The notes beneath the pieces were generated by a model. The model was not told the DNA's origin, did not search any database, and worked only from the letters and a program-made list of their open reading frames with translations. Below are positions 53,983-62,947 of a stretch of DNA of 64,000 nt, in pieces (the first letter of the stretch is position 1; every line of letters starts with the position of its first letter). The DNA is from Pseudomonas sp. KBS0710 (GTDB lineage: Bacteria > Pseudomonadota > Gammaproteobacteria > Pseudomonadales > Pseudomonadaceae). The stretch lies in NCBI RefSeq assembly GCF_005938045.2, contig NZ_VCCF02000002.1, positions 1-64,000 of the forward strand, written 5' to 3'. The translations under genes were made by a program, and so were the position numbers.

Positions 53983-55241
53983 GTGTCGCCGTGGAACACA
54001 TCGCCACCGACCAACCGCCGGATGATGCCAAGGCCCGCGACCTCGATTACGGCTGGCAGCCGGGCAACCGCATTGAGCTGCTGGAGAACGGCGAGGCGTA
54101 CTTTCCCGCCGTCTTCGAGGCCATGCGCCAGGCGCAGCGGGAGATCTTGCTGGAGACCTTTATTCTGTTCGAAGACAAGGTTGGCCATGAACTGCAAGGC
54201 ATCCTGATTGAGGCGGCGCAACGTGGCGTAAAGGTGATCGTCAGCCTCGATGGGTTTGGCTGCGGTGAGCTGAGCCCAGCCTTTCTCGGTGAACTGGCCG
54301 AGGCTGGGGTGACGGTGCAAATGTTTGACCCGGCAGCCAAGATAGTGGGTATTCGCACCAACTGGTTCCGTCGCCTGCACCGCAAGATTGTAGTGGTGGA
54401 CGCCGCCGTGGGGTTTATCGGCGGGATCAATTTTTCGGCCGACCACTTGGCTGATTTCGGCCCCGAAGCCAAGCAGGATTATGCCGTGCAAGTGAGCGGC
54501 CCGGCCGTGGCGGACCTGCATCATTTCGCCCTCGCCCAAAGTGGCCGCCAGGTACGCACGCGACGCGGCTGGCGACGGCGCCAGCAACGACCGTCACCGT
54601 GGCCGACGCTCACCGACGACGGCCTGGTGCGCCTGATTTACCGCGATAACCTGCAACACCGTGATGACATTGAAGAGGCCTATATACACGCCTTGAGCAA
54701 GGCGCAAAAACGCGCGGTGATTGCCAACGCCTACTTCTTCCCCGGCTACCGCCTGCTGCGTGAAATCCGCAATGCCGCGCGGCGTGGCGTGCAGGTGCAA
54801 CTGATCATGCAGGGCCAGCCCGATGTGCTGCTGGCCAAGCTCGCGGCGCGCATGCTGTATGACTATCTGCTCAAGGATGGCGTGGTGATTCATGAGTATT
54901 GCCAGCGCCCTCTGCACGGCAAAGTGGCCTTGGTGGATGACGACTGGAGCACCGTGGGTTCGAGCAACCTGGACCCACTGAGCCTGTCGCTGAACCTGGA
55001 GGCCAACGTGCTGATTCGTGACCACGCGTTCAATCAACAGCTGTACCAGAGCCTGGAAACACTGGCGCGCAATCATTGCCAGACCATGCCGGAAAAGCGC
55101 AAGCCGCGCCTGTGGTTGTGGCGATTGACCGTCGGCTTTTTGGTGTTCCATGTGATGCGGCACTTCCCCGCGCTGACGGGCTGGCTGCCGGCACACAAAC
55201 CGCGCCTCAAGCCATTCGAGAGCCAGGCCCATGAGCACTGA
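53979..55241 (+). CDS. clsB: cardiolipin synthase B
   Basis: 420 residues with two phospholipase D HKD motifs: HRKIVVVD near 127-134 and HGKVALVD near 310-317, each followed by G-G/S-x-N (GGINFS, GSSNLD). It joins phosphatidyl groups on the inner membrane to form cardiolipin or related lipids. Start overlaps the YbhP-like gene by four bases and its end overlaps ybhN by 11, so all three are coupled. Confidence 0.93.
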   Translation: MSVAVEHIATDQPPDDAKARDLDYGWQPGNRIELLENGEAYFPAVFEAMRQAQREILLETFILFEDKVGHELQGILIEAAQRGVKVIVSLDGFGCGELSPAFLGELAEAGVTVQMFDPAAKIVGIRTNWFRRLHRKIVVVDAAVGFIGGINFSADHLADFGPEAKQDYAVQVSGPAVADLHHFALAQSGRQVRTRRGWRRRQQRPSPWPTLTDDGLVRLIYRDNLQHRDDIEEAYIHALSKAQKRAVIANAYFFPGYRLLREIRNAARRGVQVQLIMQGQPDVLLAKLAARMLYDYLLKDGVVIHEYCQRPLHGKVALVDDDWSTVGSSNLDPLSLSLNLEANVLIRDHAFNQQLYQSLETLARNHCQTMPEKRKPRLWLWRLTVGFLVFHVMRHFPALTGWLPAHKPRLKPFESQAHEH

Positions 55242-56187
55242 AAGCGGCGACTCGCGGCTCAAGCGCTGGAAGAAACCGCTGACTATTGCGTTCTTTGTGC
55301 TGCTGATTGTGCTGTTCACCCTGCTCGCGCAGCGCATCGACTGGAGCGAAGTGCTGCAGACGCTGGCGGACTTCAAGCTGCGCACGCTGTTGATCGCCGG
55401 CGGGCTGACGTTGTGCAGTTTTCTTGTCTACGCCAGCTTCGACCTGATCGGCCGTACTTACATTCGCCAGGATTTACGCTGGAAGCAGATCCTGCCGGTA
55501 GGGATCATCAGCTATGCCTTCAACCTCAACCTGAGCGCGTGGGTCGGCGGCATTGCCATGCGCTATCGGCTGTATTCGCGGCTCGGGGTGAGCACCAGCA
55601 ATATTGCCAAGATTCTTGGGTTGAGCCTGGCCACCAACTGGTTTGGCTATATGGCCGTGGCCGGTGTGGTGTTCAGCAGTGGTTTGGTGACCATGCCGCC
55701 GGGTTGGAAAGTCAGCAGCGGCGCGTTGCAAGGCATTGGCGTGCTGCTGATGCTGGCCAGCCTGGGTTATCTGGCGGCCTGCCAGTTTGCAAAGAAACGC
55801 GCTTGGTCGATCAAGGGCATCGAGATCAACTTGCCGTCGTTACGCATGGCCTGTTTGCAACTGGCACTGGGTGCGTTGAATTGGTCGTTGATGGCAGCGG
55901 TGATCTTTACGTTGCTGCCCGCCAAGCTGGATTACCCGCTGGTACTGGGTGTGCTGCTGATCAGCGCGATTGCCGGGGTGATCACCCACATCCCGGCCGG
56001 GCTCGGGGTGCTGGAGGCAGTGTTTATCGCGCTGATGCAGCATGAGGCGTCGCGGGGCAGTTTGCTTGCAGGGCTGATTGCCTACCGGGCGATCTACTTT
56101 ATTTTGCCGCTGCTGGTGGCGTTGGTGATGTACCTGGCCGTGGAGGCTAAGGCCAAGGCGTTGCGGGTGAAGAAGACACCGGCTTGA
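55231..56187 (+). CDS. YbhN-type flippase-like membrane protein (UPF0104/LPG synthase TM domain)
   Basis: 318 residues with about eight hydrophobic segments, the transmembrane half of lysylphosphatidylglycerol synthases without the aminoacyl transferase domain. ISYAFNLNLSAWVGGIAMRYRLYS and HIPAGLGVLEAVFIALM are the family motifs. Probably handles lipid made by ClsB; exact activity unknown. Confidence 0.88.
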   Translation: MSTESGDSRLKRWKKPLTIAFFVLLIVLFTLLAQRIDWSEVLQTLADFKLRTLLIAGGLTLCSFLVYASFDLIGRTYIRQDLRWKQILPVGIISYAFNLNLSAWVGGIAMRYRLYSRLGVSTSNIAKILGLSLATNWFGYMAVAGVVFSSGLVTMPPGWKVSSGALQGIGVLLMLASLGYLAACQFAKKRAWSIKGIEINLPSLRMACLQLALGALNWSLMAAVIFTLLPAKLDYPLVLGVLLISAIAGVITHIPAGLGVLEAVFIALMQHEASRGSLLAGLIAYRAIYFILPLLVALVMYLAVEAKAKALRVKKTPA

Positions 56188-56210
56188 AGATGGGGTGATT
56201 GGTCTGGCGC

Positions 56211-56294
56211 CTTCGCGAGCAAGCCCGCTCCCACACGTGACTCTATTTCAAGGATATACTCGGTCGAATGTGGGAGCGGGCTTGCTCGCGAAAG
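56211..56294. repeat. REPIN
   Basis: Inverted pair in the opposite arrangement to the others: TTCGCGAGCAAGCCCGCTCC comes first and GTGGGAGCGGGCTTGCTCG second. Between converging ybhN and hydrolase genes. Confidence 0.9.
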
Positions 56295-56313
56295 CGGCCT
56301 AAAGAGCACTGCA

Positions 56314-57069
56314 TCAGCGTGATTGAATAATGCTCAACCGCTCCCCCACCACCATTTCGGTAATCCAGTCCACCAGGATCGAGGTGTAGGCCTGCTGCGA
56401 CACCGGGTCGCTCAACGAATGGTCGGCGCCATCGATGATCCGATGGGTCAGCGAATGGGTGTTCTGGCAGGCCGCGCGGTAACTCATGATGGTGGCATGG
56501 GGCACATGGTCGTCGGTTTCGGATTCGACGATCAGCACGTCACCGCTGAACTTGGCGCAGGCATGCAGGGCGCGATTGGTCTCGGCATGCACCAGGGTGC
56601 TGCGGTAATCCATCAGGTCGGCCTTATCCAGCTCGCGCTTGGGCTTGAGCCATTCCTGGTCGCGGTACAACGCCGGCACGCGCAGCGCCAGCCAGCGCAC
56701 CGGGCGCAATGAAGTGAGAATCGCCGCCAGGTAGCCGCCATAACTGGTGCCCACCACGGCCACGGCCGAGGTGTCGATGGCGGGGTGTGAGAGCAGACGG
56801 TCGTAGGCCGCCAGCAGGTCGCGCAGGTTGTCTTCACGGGTGACGCGCGATAAGGGAATGCCGGTGCCGGCATGGCCGCGCAGGTCGAAGGTCAGGCACA
56901 CGCAGCCTAAGCCGGCGATGCCCTTGGCGCGCTCCAGGTCGCGCTCCTGGCTGCCGCCCCAGCCGTGTACTAACAACACGCCGGGGACTTTGGATTTGGG
57001 ACTCAGGAAGGTGCCGCTCATCTGTTCGTCGTCGATGTCGATCGCAATGCTTTCGCTTCTAGCCGTCAT
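56314..57069 (-). CDS. alpha/beta hydrolase
   Basis: 251 residues, dienelactone-hydrolase/X-Pro-dipeptidase-like fold. VLLVHGWGGSQ oxyanion stretch near 31-41, nucleophile in GTSYG near 110-114, Asp in ETDDHVPH and His in GADHSLSD. The ATG at 57069 overlaps the stop of the DUF3182 gene by 11 bp, coupling the pair. Substrate unknown. Confidence 0.85.
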   Translation of the reverse strand: MTARSESIAIDIDDEQMSGTFLSPKSKVPGVLLVHGWGGSQERDLERAKGIAGLGCVCLTFDLRGHAGTGIPLSRVTREDNLRDLLAAYDRLLSHPAIDTSAVAVVGTSYGGYLAAILTSLRPVRWLALRVPALYRDQEWLKPKRELDKADLMDYRSTLVHAETNRALHACAKFSGDVLIVESETDDHVPHATIMSYRAACQNTHSLTHRIIDGADHSLSDPVSQQAYTSILVDWITEMVVGERLSIIQSR

Positions 57070-58168
57070 AAGATTCAACCGTCACATACTTGAGAAGAAA
57101 GTCGCTGTTTTCGGCCGGGCCGCGATACACCTCGATGGCGTCCGCCGGCAGTGGCTCATCCACGTAAGTCTCCACTGAAGACACCTGAATCGCCCGCAGG
57201 CCAGGGTTATTGATAAAGCTCTGCAGCGCCGCGACTTCCGCGCTGCTGGCCCCGCCCATGCGCCAGGATTGTTCGAGCACGCCGCTACGACGTTGACCGT
57301 CACTGTCCAGGCCTTGGGCAATGTCGTAATTGCGCCGCGAGGCATAGAACCCAGGGTAGGCCTCATCGGCGGCGCTGTCGAAAACCTGGGCTTGTTGGAT
57401 GGCTTCGCGCACATCGTCGGGCAAATCGAGCTTGAGCAAGTCGTCGTAGCCACCGGGCACCGCCAGCAAGCTCGAACCGCCGTAGACCTCTTCACCGTGC
57501 CCGTCCTGGGTGAGGTATTGCTCGCCGCAGTAGCTGAACACGTGATCGCCGATAAAGCTCTGGCCCACGCTATGGGTAGTGACGTCGTGCAGATCCTGCT
57601 CCAGCACCACGCCATCACTGAATAACTGCGCCGCTTGCGGCCGCGCCAGCAGCGCCTCGAACTCGTCGAGGCTGTGGATAACTTCCTGGCCGCGCCCGGC
57701 GCAGGCATGCACCGGTTTCACGCGGATCGGCCCGCTGTAAAGCAAGCGCGTGGCGGCAGGCAGTGCGTCTTCAAGGGCGAACACGCTGAGTCCGTCGAGA
57801 ACGACCGTGCGCACACGCTCACAAAACGTCGGCGACCAGCCTTCGGGCGCTGTGGCGTCTGGGCTCAACAACCCATGGGTGATCGCTTTGGTGCAGATGA
57901 ATGCGTGGTCGACATAACCGCCCCACAGATCGCCCGGCCCTTTGACATTGAGCGGCCGCGCTTGGTCGGAGCCGACCAGGGTTTGGGTGGGCAACACATA
58001 CAAGTCGAGGCCGGCGTGTAACTGCGGGTCATAGCTGCCGCCGAATTTAAGCCCAAGAATCTGCGCCAGCCAGCGCGCCAAAGCGCGATTGGTTTCGACT
58101 TCATGTTGCGGCGCGCCGCGTCGTGTGGAGTGAGCGACTACGCGTTTTTTGCGTTGAGTCGGGGTCAT
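57059..58168 (-). CDS. DUF3182 family protein, ATP-grasp-like
   Basis: 369 residues from the ATG at 58168, which follows AAGGGGG. IRVKPVHACAGRGQ near 158-171 and GVVLEQDLHD near 195 look like the phosphate-binding and purine-binding parts of an ATP-grasp ligase, though no known member is recognised and the metal ligands were not identified. Coupled to the hydrolase downstream; a ligase with its own hydrolase would be a sensible pair. Confidence 0.75.
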   Translation of the reverse strand: MTPTQRKKRVVAHSTRRGAPQHEVETNRALARWLAQILGLKFGGSYDPQLHAGLDLYVLPTQTLVGSDQARPLNVKGPGDLWGGYVDHAFICTKAITHGLLSPDATAPEGWSPTFCERVRTVVLDGLSVFALEDALPAATRLLYSGPIRVKPVHACAGRGQEVIHSLDEFEALLARPQAAQLFSDGVVLEQDLHDVTTHSVGQSFIGDHVFSYCGEQYLTQDGHGEEVYGGSSLLAVPGGYDDLLKLDLPDDVREAIQQAQVFDSAADEAYPGFYASRRNYDIAQGLDSDGQRRSGVLEQSWRMGGASSAEVAALQSFINNPGLRAIQVSSVETYVDEPLPADAIEVYRGPAENSDFLLKYVTVESYDG

Positions 58169-58417
58169 ACGTCCCCCTTGGCGATCCTGCCATGTGTGTG
58201 CGAGTAAGGTTGCATGGATCACGCCAAGGCACGGTTTGCGAAGATGGCCGGTAAATCAGACAGTTACTCAAACAGCGATGGCACTAGGCCTGTTTTATTC
58301 TGCACGACGGGGATTTAAACGGAGGGTGTTCTGCACGACATCGCCATCAAAGCGGCTGCGTGGATGGCCACGGGCCAGCTAAGATGCAAGGCACTGCCAA
58401 CCATCATAAGGACACCC

Positions 58418-58981
58418 ATGGCCAAGCAAGCACTCATCCTCATCGATATCCAGAACGATTACTTCCCCGAAGGCAAGTGGCCGCTCGATGGCGTGGAAGC
58501 CGCGGCGGACAAGGCCGCACAGGTACTGCAGGCGTTTCGCCAGGCGGGCAATGCCGTCATCCATGTGCGCCATGAGTTCACCACCGAAGACGCGCCCTTC
58601 TTCACGCCAGGCTCCGAGGGCGCGCACCTGCATACCAAGGTACTCAATGAGGGCAACGAGCCGGTGGTGCTTAAACACTTTGTGAACGCGTTTCGCGGGA
58701 CAAACCTGCGCACCGTGCTGGAACAACGCGCCATCACTGACGTGGTGGTGGTCGGCAACATGAGCCATATGTGCATCGACGCCGTGGTGCGGGCTGCGGC
58801 GGACCTGGGCTACAAGGTCACGCTGATTCACGACGCCTGCGCGACCCGCGACCAGGCATTCAATGGCCAGGTGATTGCGGCCGCGCAGGTGCATGGCGCT
58901 TATATGGCCGCGCTGGCTTTTGGGTACGCCAGCGTGGTGTCGACGGATGAATACTTGAAGGCGCAAGCGGCGGCGCAATGA
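58418..58981 (+). CDS. isochorismatase-fold cysteine hydrolase
   Basis: 187 residues. Catalytic triad elements: Asp in LILIDIQNDYF, Lys in LKHFVNAF and Cys in GNMSHMCIDA; the MSHMC motif before the Cys includes the cis-peptide region typical of nicotinamidase-like members. Substrate unknown (amides or N-carbamoyl compounds are common). Starts at the ATG 58418 after AAGGA. Confidence 0.88.
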   Translation: MAKQALILIDIQNDYFPEGKWPLDGVEAAADKAAQVLQAFRQAGNAVIHVRHEFTTEDAPFFTPGSEGAHLHTKVLNEGNEPVVLKHFVNAFRGTNLRTVLEQRAITDVVVVGNMSHMCIDAVVRAAADLGYKVTLIHDACATRDQAFNGQVIAAAQVHGAYMAALAFGYASVVSTDEYLKAQAAAQ

Positions 58982-58998
58982 CCATCGCTTGCTTGCTT

Positions 58999-59760
58999 TC
59001 AGCGCGTTGCGATGATGAACAGGCGCGGAAAAGGCAGCAACACAGTGCCATCAGCCAGGGCCGGGTAAGCCTGGGTAATACGCGCCTGGTATTGCTGTAG
59101 GAATGCGGTTTTTTCGCTGTCGGTCAACGGCGCAAGAAACGGCCGCAATGCCGATGCCTTGAACCACTCCACCACTGCCGCATGATCGGCCAGCGGGTGT
59201 TGATAGGTGGTGCGCCACACGTCGACGGTGCTGCAATGTTTACTCAGCAGTTCGTAGTAGTAACTGGCGGTGTGTCGCTCGTTGTGTTTGACCGCTCCGA
59301 TCTTTGCCGCCCACGGGCCATCTGCCGCCACTTCGCGGGCCAGCCGGTGGGCCGGCTCGTCGAGGTTGTCCGGGGTTTGTACGGCGAGGGTGCCGCCGGG
59401 TGTCAGTTGGTCGACCAGGTGCGGATAGAGCGTGGCGTGGTCAGGTAGCCATTGCAGGGAAGCGTTGGCGAGGATCACATCGAATTGCTGCCCTGGGTTC
59501 CAGGCGCCGATGTCTGCCAGCTCGAAATTCAGTTTCGGCAAACGCTTGCGGGCGTCGACCAGCATGTCGTCGGAACTGTCCATGCCCGTAACGTGCGCCT
59601 GCGGGAAACGCTCGGCCAACACTTCAGTGGAATTGCCAGGGCCACACCCCAGGTCGACGGCGCTGCGCACATCGGTATTGGGAATGGCCGCGACCAAGTC
59701 ACGGACCGGGCGGGTACGTTGCTGTTCAAACATCGTGTATTGCTTGGCAGACCAGGTCAT
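58999..59760 (-). CDS. tam: trans-aconitate 2-methyltransferase
   Basis: 253 residues, the Tam length. SAM motif VDLGCGPGNSTEVLAERFP near 36-54, then FDVILANASLQWLPDH, the W-rich family signature, and YYYELLSKHCSTVDVW. It methylates trans-aconitate, which would otherwise inhibit aconitase. Converges with the isochorismatase-like gene and is divergent from a LysR gene. Confidence 0.88.
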   Translation of the reverse strand: MTWSAKQYTMFEQQRTRPVRDLVAAIPNTDVRSAVDLGCGPGNSTEVLAERFPQAHVTGMDSSDDMLVDARKRLPKLNFELADIGAWNPGQQFDVILANASLQWLPDHATLYPHLVDQLTPGGTLAVQTPDNLDEPAHRLAREVAADGPWAAKIGAVKHNERHTASYYYELLSKHCSTVDVWRTTYQHPLADHAAVVEWFKASALRPFLAPLTDSEKTAFLQQYQARITQAYPALADGTVLLPFPRLFIIATR

Positions 59761-59821
59761 CGCGGTGTTCCTTATTTGTTAGAGGTGGTCACAGCCTAAG
59801 TCTTGTGAGTCATGAGAACAA

Positions 59822-59837
59822 ATGCCAGGATTGGCAT
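59822..59837. promoter_or_regulatory. LysR-type inverted repeat between tam and lysR genes
   Basis: ATGCCA-GGAT-TGGCAT, a perfect 6-bp inverted repeat that fits T-N11-A spacing. It lies 25 bp before the LysR start and 60 bp from tam, so could serve autorepression and activation of tam. Confidence 0.5.
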
Positions 59838-59862
59838 CCTCCCATACCCTGAAAGTATCCCT

Positions 59863-60771
59863 ATGTTGGAGCTTCGCCAGCTTAAAGCCTTCGTGGCCAT
59901 TGCCGAGGAGGGTTACATCACCCGCGCTGCGGAACGCTTGGGCATGCAACAACCGCCGTTGACGCGCTTGCTGCAAAGTCTTGAAACGCAATTAGGCGTG
60001 GTGCTGATGGAGCGCCTGCCCCGCGGCGTGCGGCCAACCACGGCGGGCCTCGCATTGCTGGACGAGGCGCGTGACATCCTGGCGCGGGCCGAGGGTGTAG
60101 CGGATGTGGTAAGCCGTGCCGCGCGGGGTGAACGCGGCCGGCTCGCCATCGGCTTTACCAGCTCGGCGGCGTTGCATCCGTTTGTGCCCAGCGTGCTGCG
60201 GCGGTTTCGCGAGACCTTTGTGGGGGTCTCGGTGGTACTGGAAGAAGCAGGAACCGGCGAACTGCTGGACGCGCTGGTGCAGGAAAAACTGGATGCCGCG
60301 TTTATCCGCTCACCGCTCAGTGGCACGCAACAGTTGCAAGACGAACCGATCCTGGTGGAGCCGATGCTGCTGGCACTGCCGACCGATCATCCCTTGGCAC
60401 TTGATGTGGGGCACCCGTTACCCTTGGCAGCATTGGCTAATGAGGCTTTTGTGCTCTATCGCCGTCGCGTAGGGCTGGGTTTGTATGACGCCATTCTGGT
60501 GGCCTGCCGTGAAGCGGGGTTCAGCCCGCAGGTGGTGCAGGAAGCGCCACGTATGACCGCGACCCTGAGTCTTGTGGCTGCAGGGCTTGGCGTCTCCATC
60601 GTCCCCGCCTCCATGCAGCGACTGCGCGGCGATGGCATTGTTTATCGCGAACTGACCGAGTGCCAGAGCCTGGTGGCGCCGTTGCATTTGGCCACGCGAA
60701 TTGGCGACGGCTCCGCGGTATTGCGCAGGTTCAAGGAGATGGTGGTCACAGCGGCCGCGACGGACGCGTGA
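59863..60771 (+). CDS. LysR family transcriptional regulator
   Basis: 302 residues. HTH at 1-60 (LELRQLKAFVAIAEEG, RAAERLGMQQPPLTRLLQ) and the periplasmic-binding-protein-like effector domain from about 90. The early PPLTRLLQSLE resembles BenM/CatM-type LysR proteins, hinting at an aromatic or organic acid effector. Divergent from tam with a shared palindrome. Confidence 0.92.
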   Translation: MLELRQLKAFVAIAEEGYITRAAERLGMQQPPLTRLLQSLETQLGVVLMERLPRGVRPTTAGLALLDEARDILARAEGVADVVSRAARGERGRLAIGFTSSAALHPFVPSVLRRFRETFVGVSVVLEEAGTGELLDALVQEKLDAAFIRSPLSGTQQLQDEPILVEPMLLALPTDHPLALDVGHPLPLAALANEAFVLYRRRVGLGLYDAILVACREAGFSPQVVQEAPRMTATLSLVAAGLGVSIVPASMQRLRGDGIVYRELTECQSLVAPLHLATRIGDGSAVLRRFKEMVVTAAATDA

Positions 60772-60783
60772 TCACAGGCATTA

Positions 60784-60818
60784 AAAAACCCCCGAGGCTT
60801 TCGCCAGCGGGGGTTTTG
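60784..60818. terminator. bidirectional terminator between lysR and ssb
   Basis: AAAAAACCCCCG and the complement CGGGGGTTTT around a loop, with A/T tracts on both sides, between converging genes. Confidence 0.9.
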
Positions 60819-60837
60819 ATCGCTTCGGGTCTGGGAC

Positions 60838-61365
60838 CTAGAACGGGATATCGTCATCAAAGCTGTCGAAATCCGGAGCCGGCTGTGGAGCGGACTGCTG
60901 CGGAGGTGGTGCCTGGCGCGACTGTTGCGGTGCCGACTGCTGCGGGCGCGGAGCCTGCTGGCGTGGGGCCGGAGCGGACTGCTGGTAATTGTTGCCCCCG
61001 CCTTGCTGGTCGCCCTGCTGTGGACGGCCGCCCAACAGTTGCATGGTGCCTTGCATGTCCACCACGATCTCCGTGGTGTAACGCTTGATGCCGTCTTTTT
61101 CCCACTCGCGGGTTTGCAGTTTGCCTTCGATGTAGACCTGCGAACCTTTGCGCAGGTACTCACCGGCGATTTCTGCGACCTTGCCGAACAACGACACGCG
61201 ATGCCACTCGGTTTTCTCTTTGCGCTCGTTGGTCTGCTTGTCGGTCCATTGTTCGCTGGTCGCCAGACTCAAGTTGGTCACGGCGTTACCGTTAGGCAAG
61301 TAGCGAACTTCGGGATCCTGGCCGCATGTACCGACCAATATGACTTTGTTAACCCCACGGGCCAT
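60838..61365 (-). CDS. ssb: single-stranded DNA-binding protein
   Basis: 175 residues. OB fold at 1-110 ([51 protein letters not shown]), a Gln/Pro/Gly-rich linker, and the intact acidic tip [11 protein letters not shown] that recruits repair and replication partners. Nine bp after the MFS gene, with uvrA divergent from it: the common uvrA-MFS-ssb locus. Confidence 0.98.
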   Translation of the reverse strand: MARGVNKVILVGTCGQDPEVRYLPNGNAVTNLSLATSEQWTDKQTNERKEKTEWHRVSLFGKVAEIAGEYLRKGSQVYIEGKLQTREWEKDGIKRYTTEIVVDMQGTMQLLGGRPQQGDQQGGGNNYQQSAPAPRQQAPRPQQSAPQQSRQAPPPQQSAPQPAPDFDSFDDDIPF

Positions 61366-61374
61366 AACGTTCTC

Positions 61375-62769
61375 CTAGGCTGGGCGCGCTGTCGGCACTG
61401 GGTTGACCAGTTGCTCGAGCGTCGCGCGATCCAATAATTCGGTGTCTAATTTGATGTAGATGGCGGCTTCTTCTGCAATAACCACGGCATCTGTAACCCC
61501 GGTAACGGCCTTGAGGCGCTCAACCAGACCGGCTTCGCGGATCGCTTCTGGCGATAACGGCAAACGCAGGCTCGTCACATAGGGAGGTTCGCGCATGGTA
61601 ACAGCAAAGGCTAGCCAGAGGGCAGCCAGACCTGCGCATCCCAGGAACACAACCGACAAACCGCCATGCTGGAACATCCAGCCGCCCATGATGCCGCCAA
61701 GCGCAGAACCCAGGAACTGGCTGGTGGAATACACTCCCATCGCCGTGCCCTTGCCACCGGCCGGTGAAACTTTGCTGATCAGCGAAGGCAGTGAAGCCTC
61801 CAGCAGGTTGAACGCAGTGAAAAACACCACTGTGCCGATTACCAGTGCCCGCAGGCTGTCGCCGAACTGCCAGAAGAATAGCTCAGTGAGCATCAGCGTC
61901 GCGACGGCGCCGAGCAAAACTCGTTTCATTTTGCGTTTCTTCTCGCCGTAGATGATGAACGGGATCATGGCGAAGAACGAAATCAGCAGTGCGGTGAGGT
62001 ACACCCACCAGTGCTGTTCCTTGGGCAAACCGGCTTTTTGCACCAGTGCCAGGGGCAGCGCGACGAAGCTGCACATCAGCATTGCGTGCAACACGAAGAT
62101 ACCTAAATCCAGGCGCAGCAGGTCCGGGTGCTTGAGCGTCGGCAGTAAAGCCTTGCGCGCAACGCCCGACTCACGGTGCGCGAGCGTGCCGGTGGAGCGC
62201 GGCACCATGAAGGCCACGATCACGATGCCAAACAACGCCATGCCGCCGGTGGCGAGAAACAGCCCATGCAAACCGAAGGCGCGGGTCAGCAAGGGACCGA
62301 CCACCATCGCAACGGCGAAGGACAGCCCGATAGTCATGCCGATCATGGCCATGGCCTTGGTGCGGTGTTGTTCGCGGGTCAGGTCCGAGAGCAGCGCCAT
62401 CACCGCAGCGGAAATCGCCCCGGCGCCCTGCAGGACGCGCCCGGCAATCACACCCCAGATCGAATCGGACTGCGCCGCGAGCACACTGCCGAGAGCAAAC
62501 ACGATCAGCCCCAGGTAGATAACGGGACGACGGCCGATACGGTCGGAAATGATCCCGAACGGGATCTGAAAAAGTGCCTGGGTCAGGCCATAGGCGCCAA
62601 TCGCCAGGCCGATCAGTGCGGGGGTCGCTCCTGCGAGATCCATTCCATAGGTCGCCAGCACCGGCAACACCATAAACATGCCTAGCATACGGAACGCGAA
62701 CACCAGGGCCAGACCGCTTGCTGCTCGGGTCTCGCCGCTACTCATGCGTTCGCTGTGGGGATCGTGCAT
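61375..62769 (-). CDS. MFS transporter
   Basis: 464 residues with 12 membrane helices; motif [16 protein letters not shown] between TM2 and TM3, and a soluble C-terminal domain of about 75 residues (from [14 protein letters not shown]). That tail, ferredoxin-like by the look of [26 protein letters not shown], is characteristic of the PA4233-type transporter beside ssb. Substrate unknown. Confidence 0.9.
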   Translation of the reverse strand: MHDPHSERMSSGETRAASGLALVFAFRMLGMFMVLPVLATYGMDLAGATPALIGLAIGAYGLTQALFQIPFGIISDRIGRRPVIYLGLIVFALGSVLAAQSDSIWGVIAGRVLQGAGAISAAVMALLSDLTREQHRTKAMAMIGMTIGLSFAVAMVVGPLLTRAFGLHGLFLATGGMALFGIVIVAFMVPRSTGTLAHRESGVARKALLPTLKHPDLLRLDLGIFVLHAMLMCSFVALPLALVQKAGLPKEQHWWVYLTALLISFFAMIPFIIYGEKKRKMKRVLLGAVATLMLTELFFWQFGDSLRALVIGTVVFFTAFNLLEASLPSLISKVSPAGGKGTAMGVYSTSQFLGSALGGIMGGWMFQHGGLSVVFLGCAGLAALWLAFAVTMREPPYVTSLRLPLSPEAIREAGLVERLKAVTGVTDAVVIAEEAAIYIKLDTELLDRATLEQLVNPVPTARPA

Positions 62770-62881
62770 GGAAAAACCTCGTGTGAACCGGCGGCGATTC
62801 TACCAGTCCCATCGATTGAGAGGGTATATGCGGCGCTTTGCCGCGCAGCTTTCATCTAAGGCTGCACCCGGCACTTTGACA

Positions 62882-62897
62882 GTGTATATTCATCCAG
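62882..62897 (+). promoter_or_regulatory. LexA (SOS) box of uvrA
   Basis: GTGTATATTCATCCAG fits CTGTATATATATACAG at 12 of 16 positions, with the first base of the left CTG changed. A TTGACA immediately precedes it (62876-62881) and a TATACT -10-like box lies at 62908-62913, though their spacing (26 bp) does not make a standard pair. Consistent with SOS control of uvrA. Confidence 0.6.
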
Positions 62898-62947
62898 TCT
62901 TTAGCCGTATACTCCGGCATTATTTACGCCCGCCGTGCGAGGCCATC

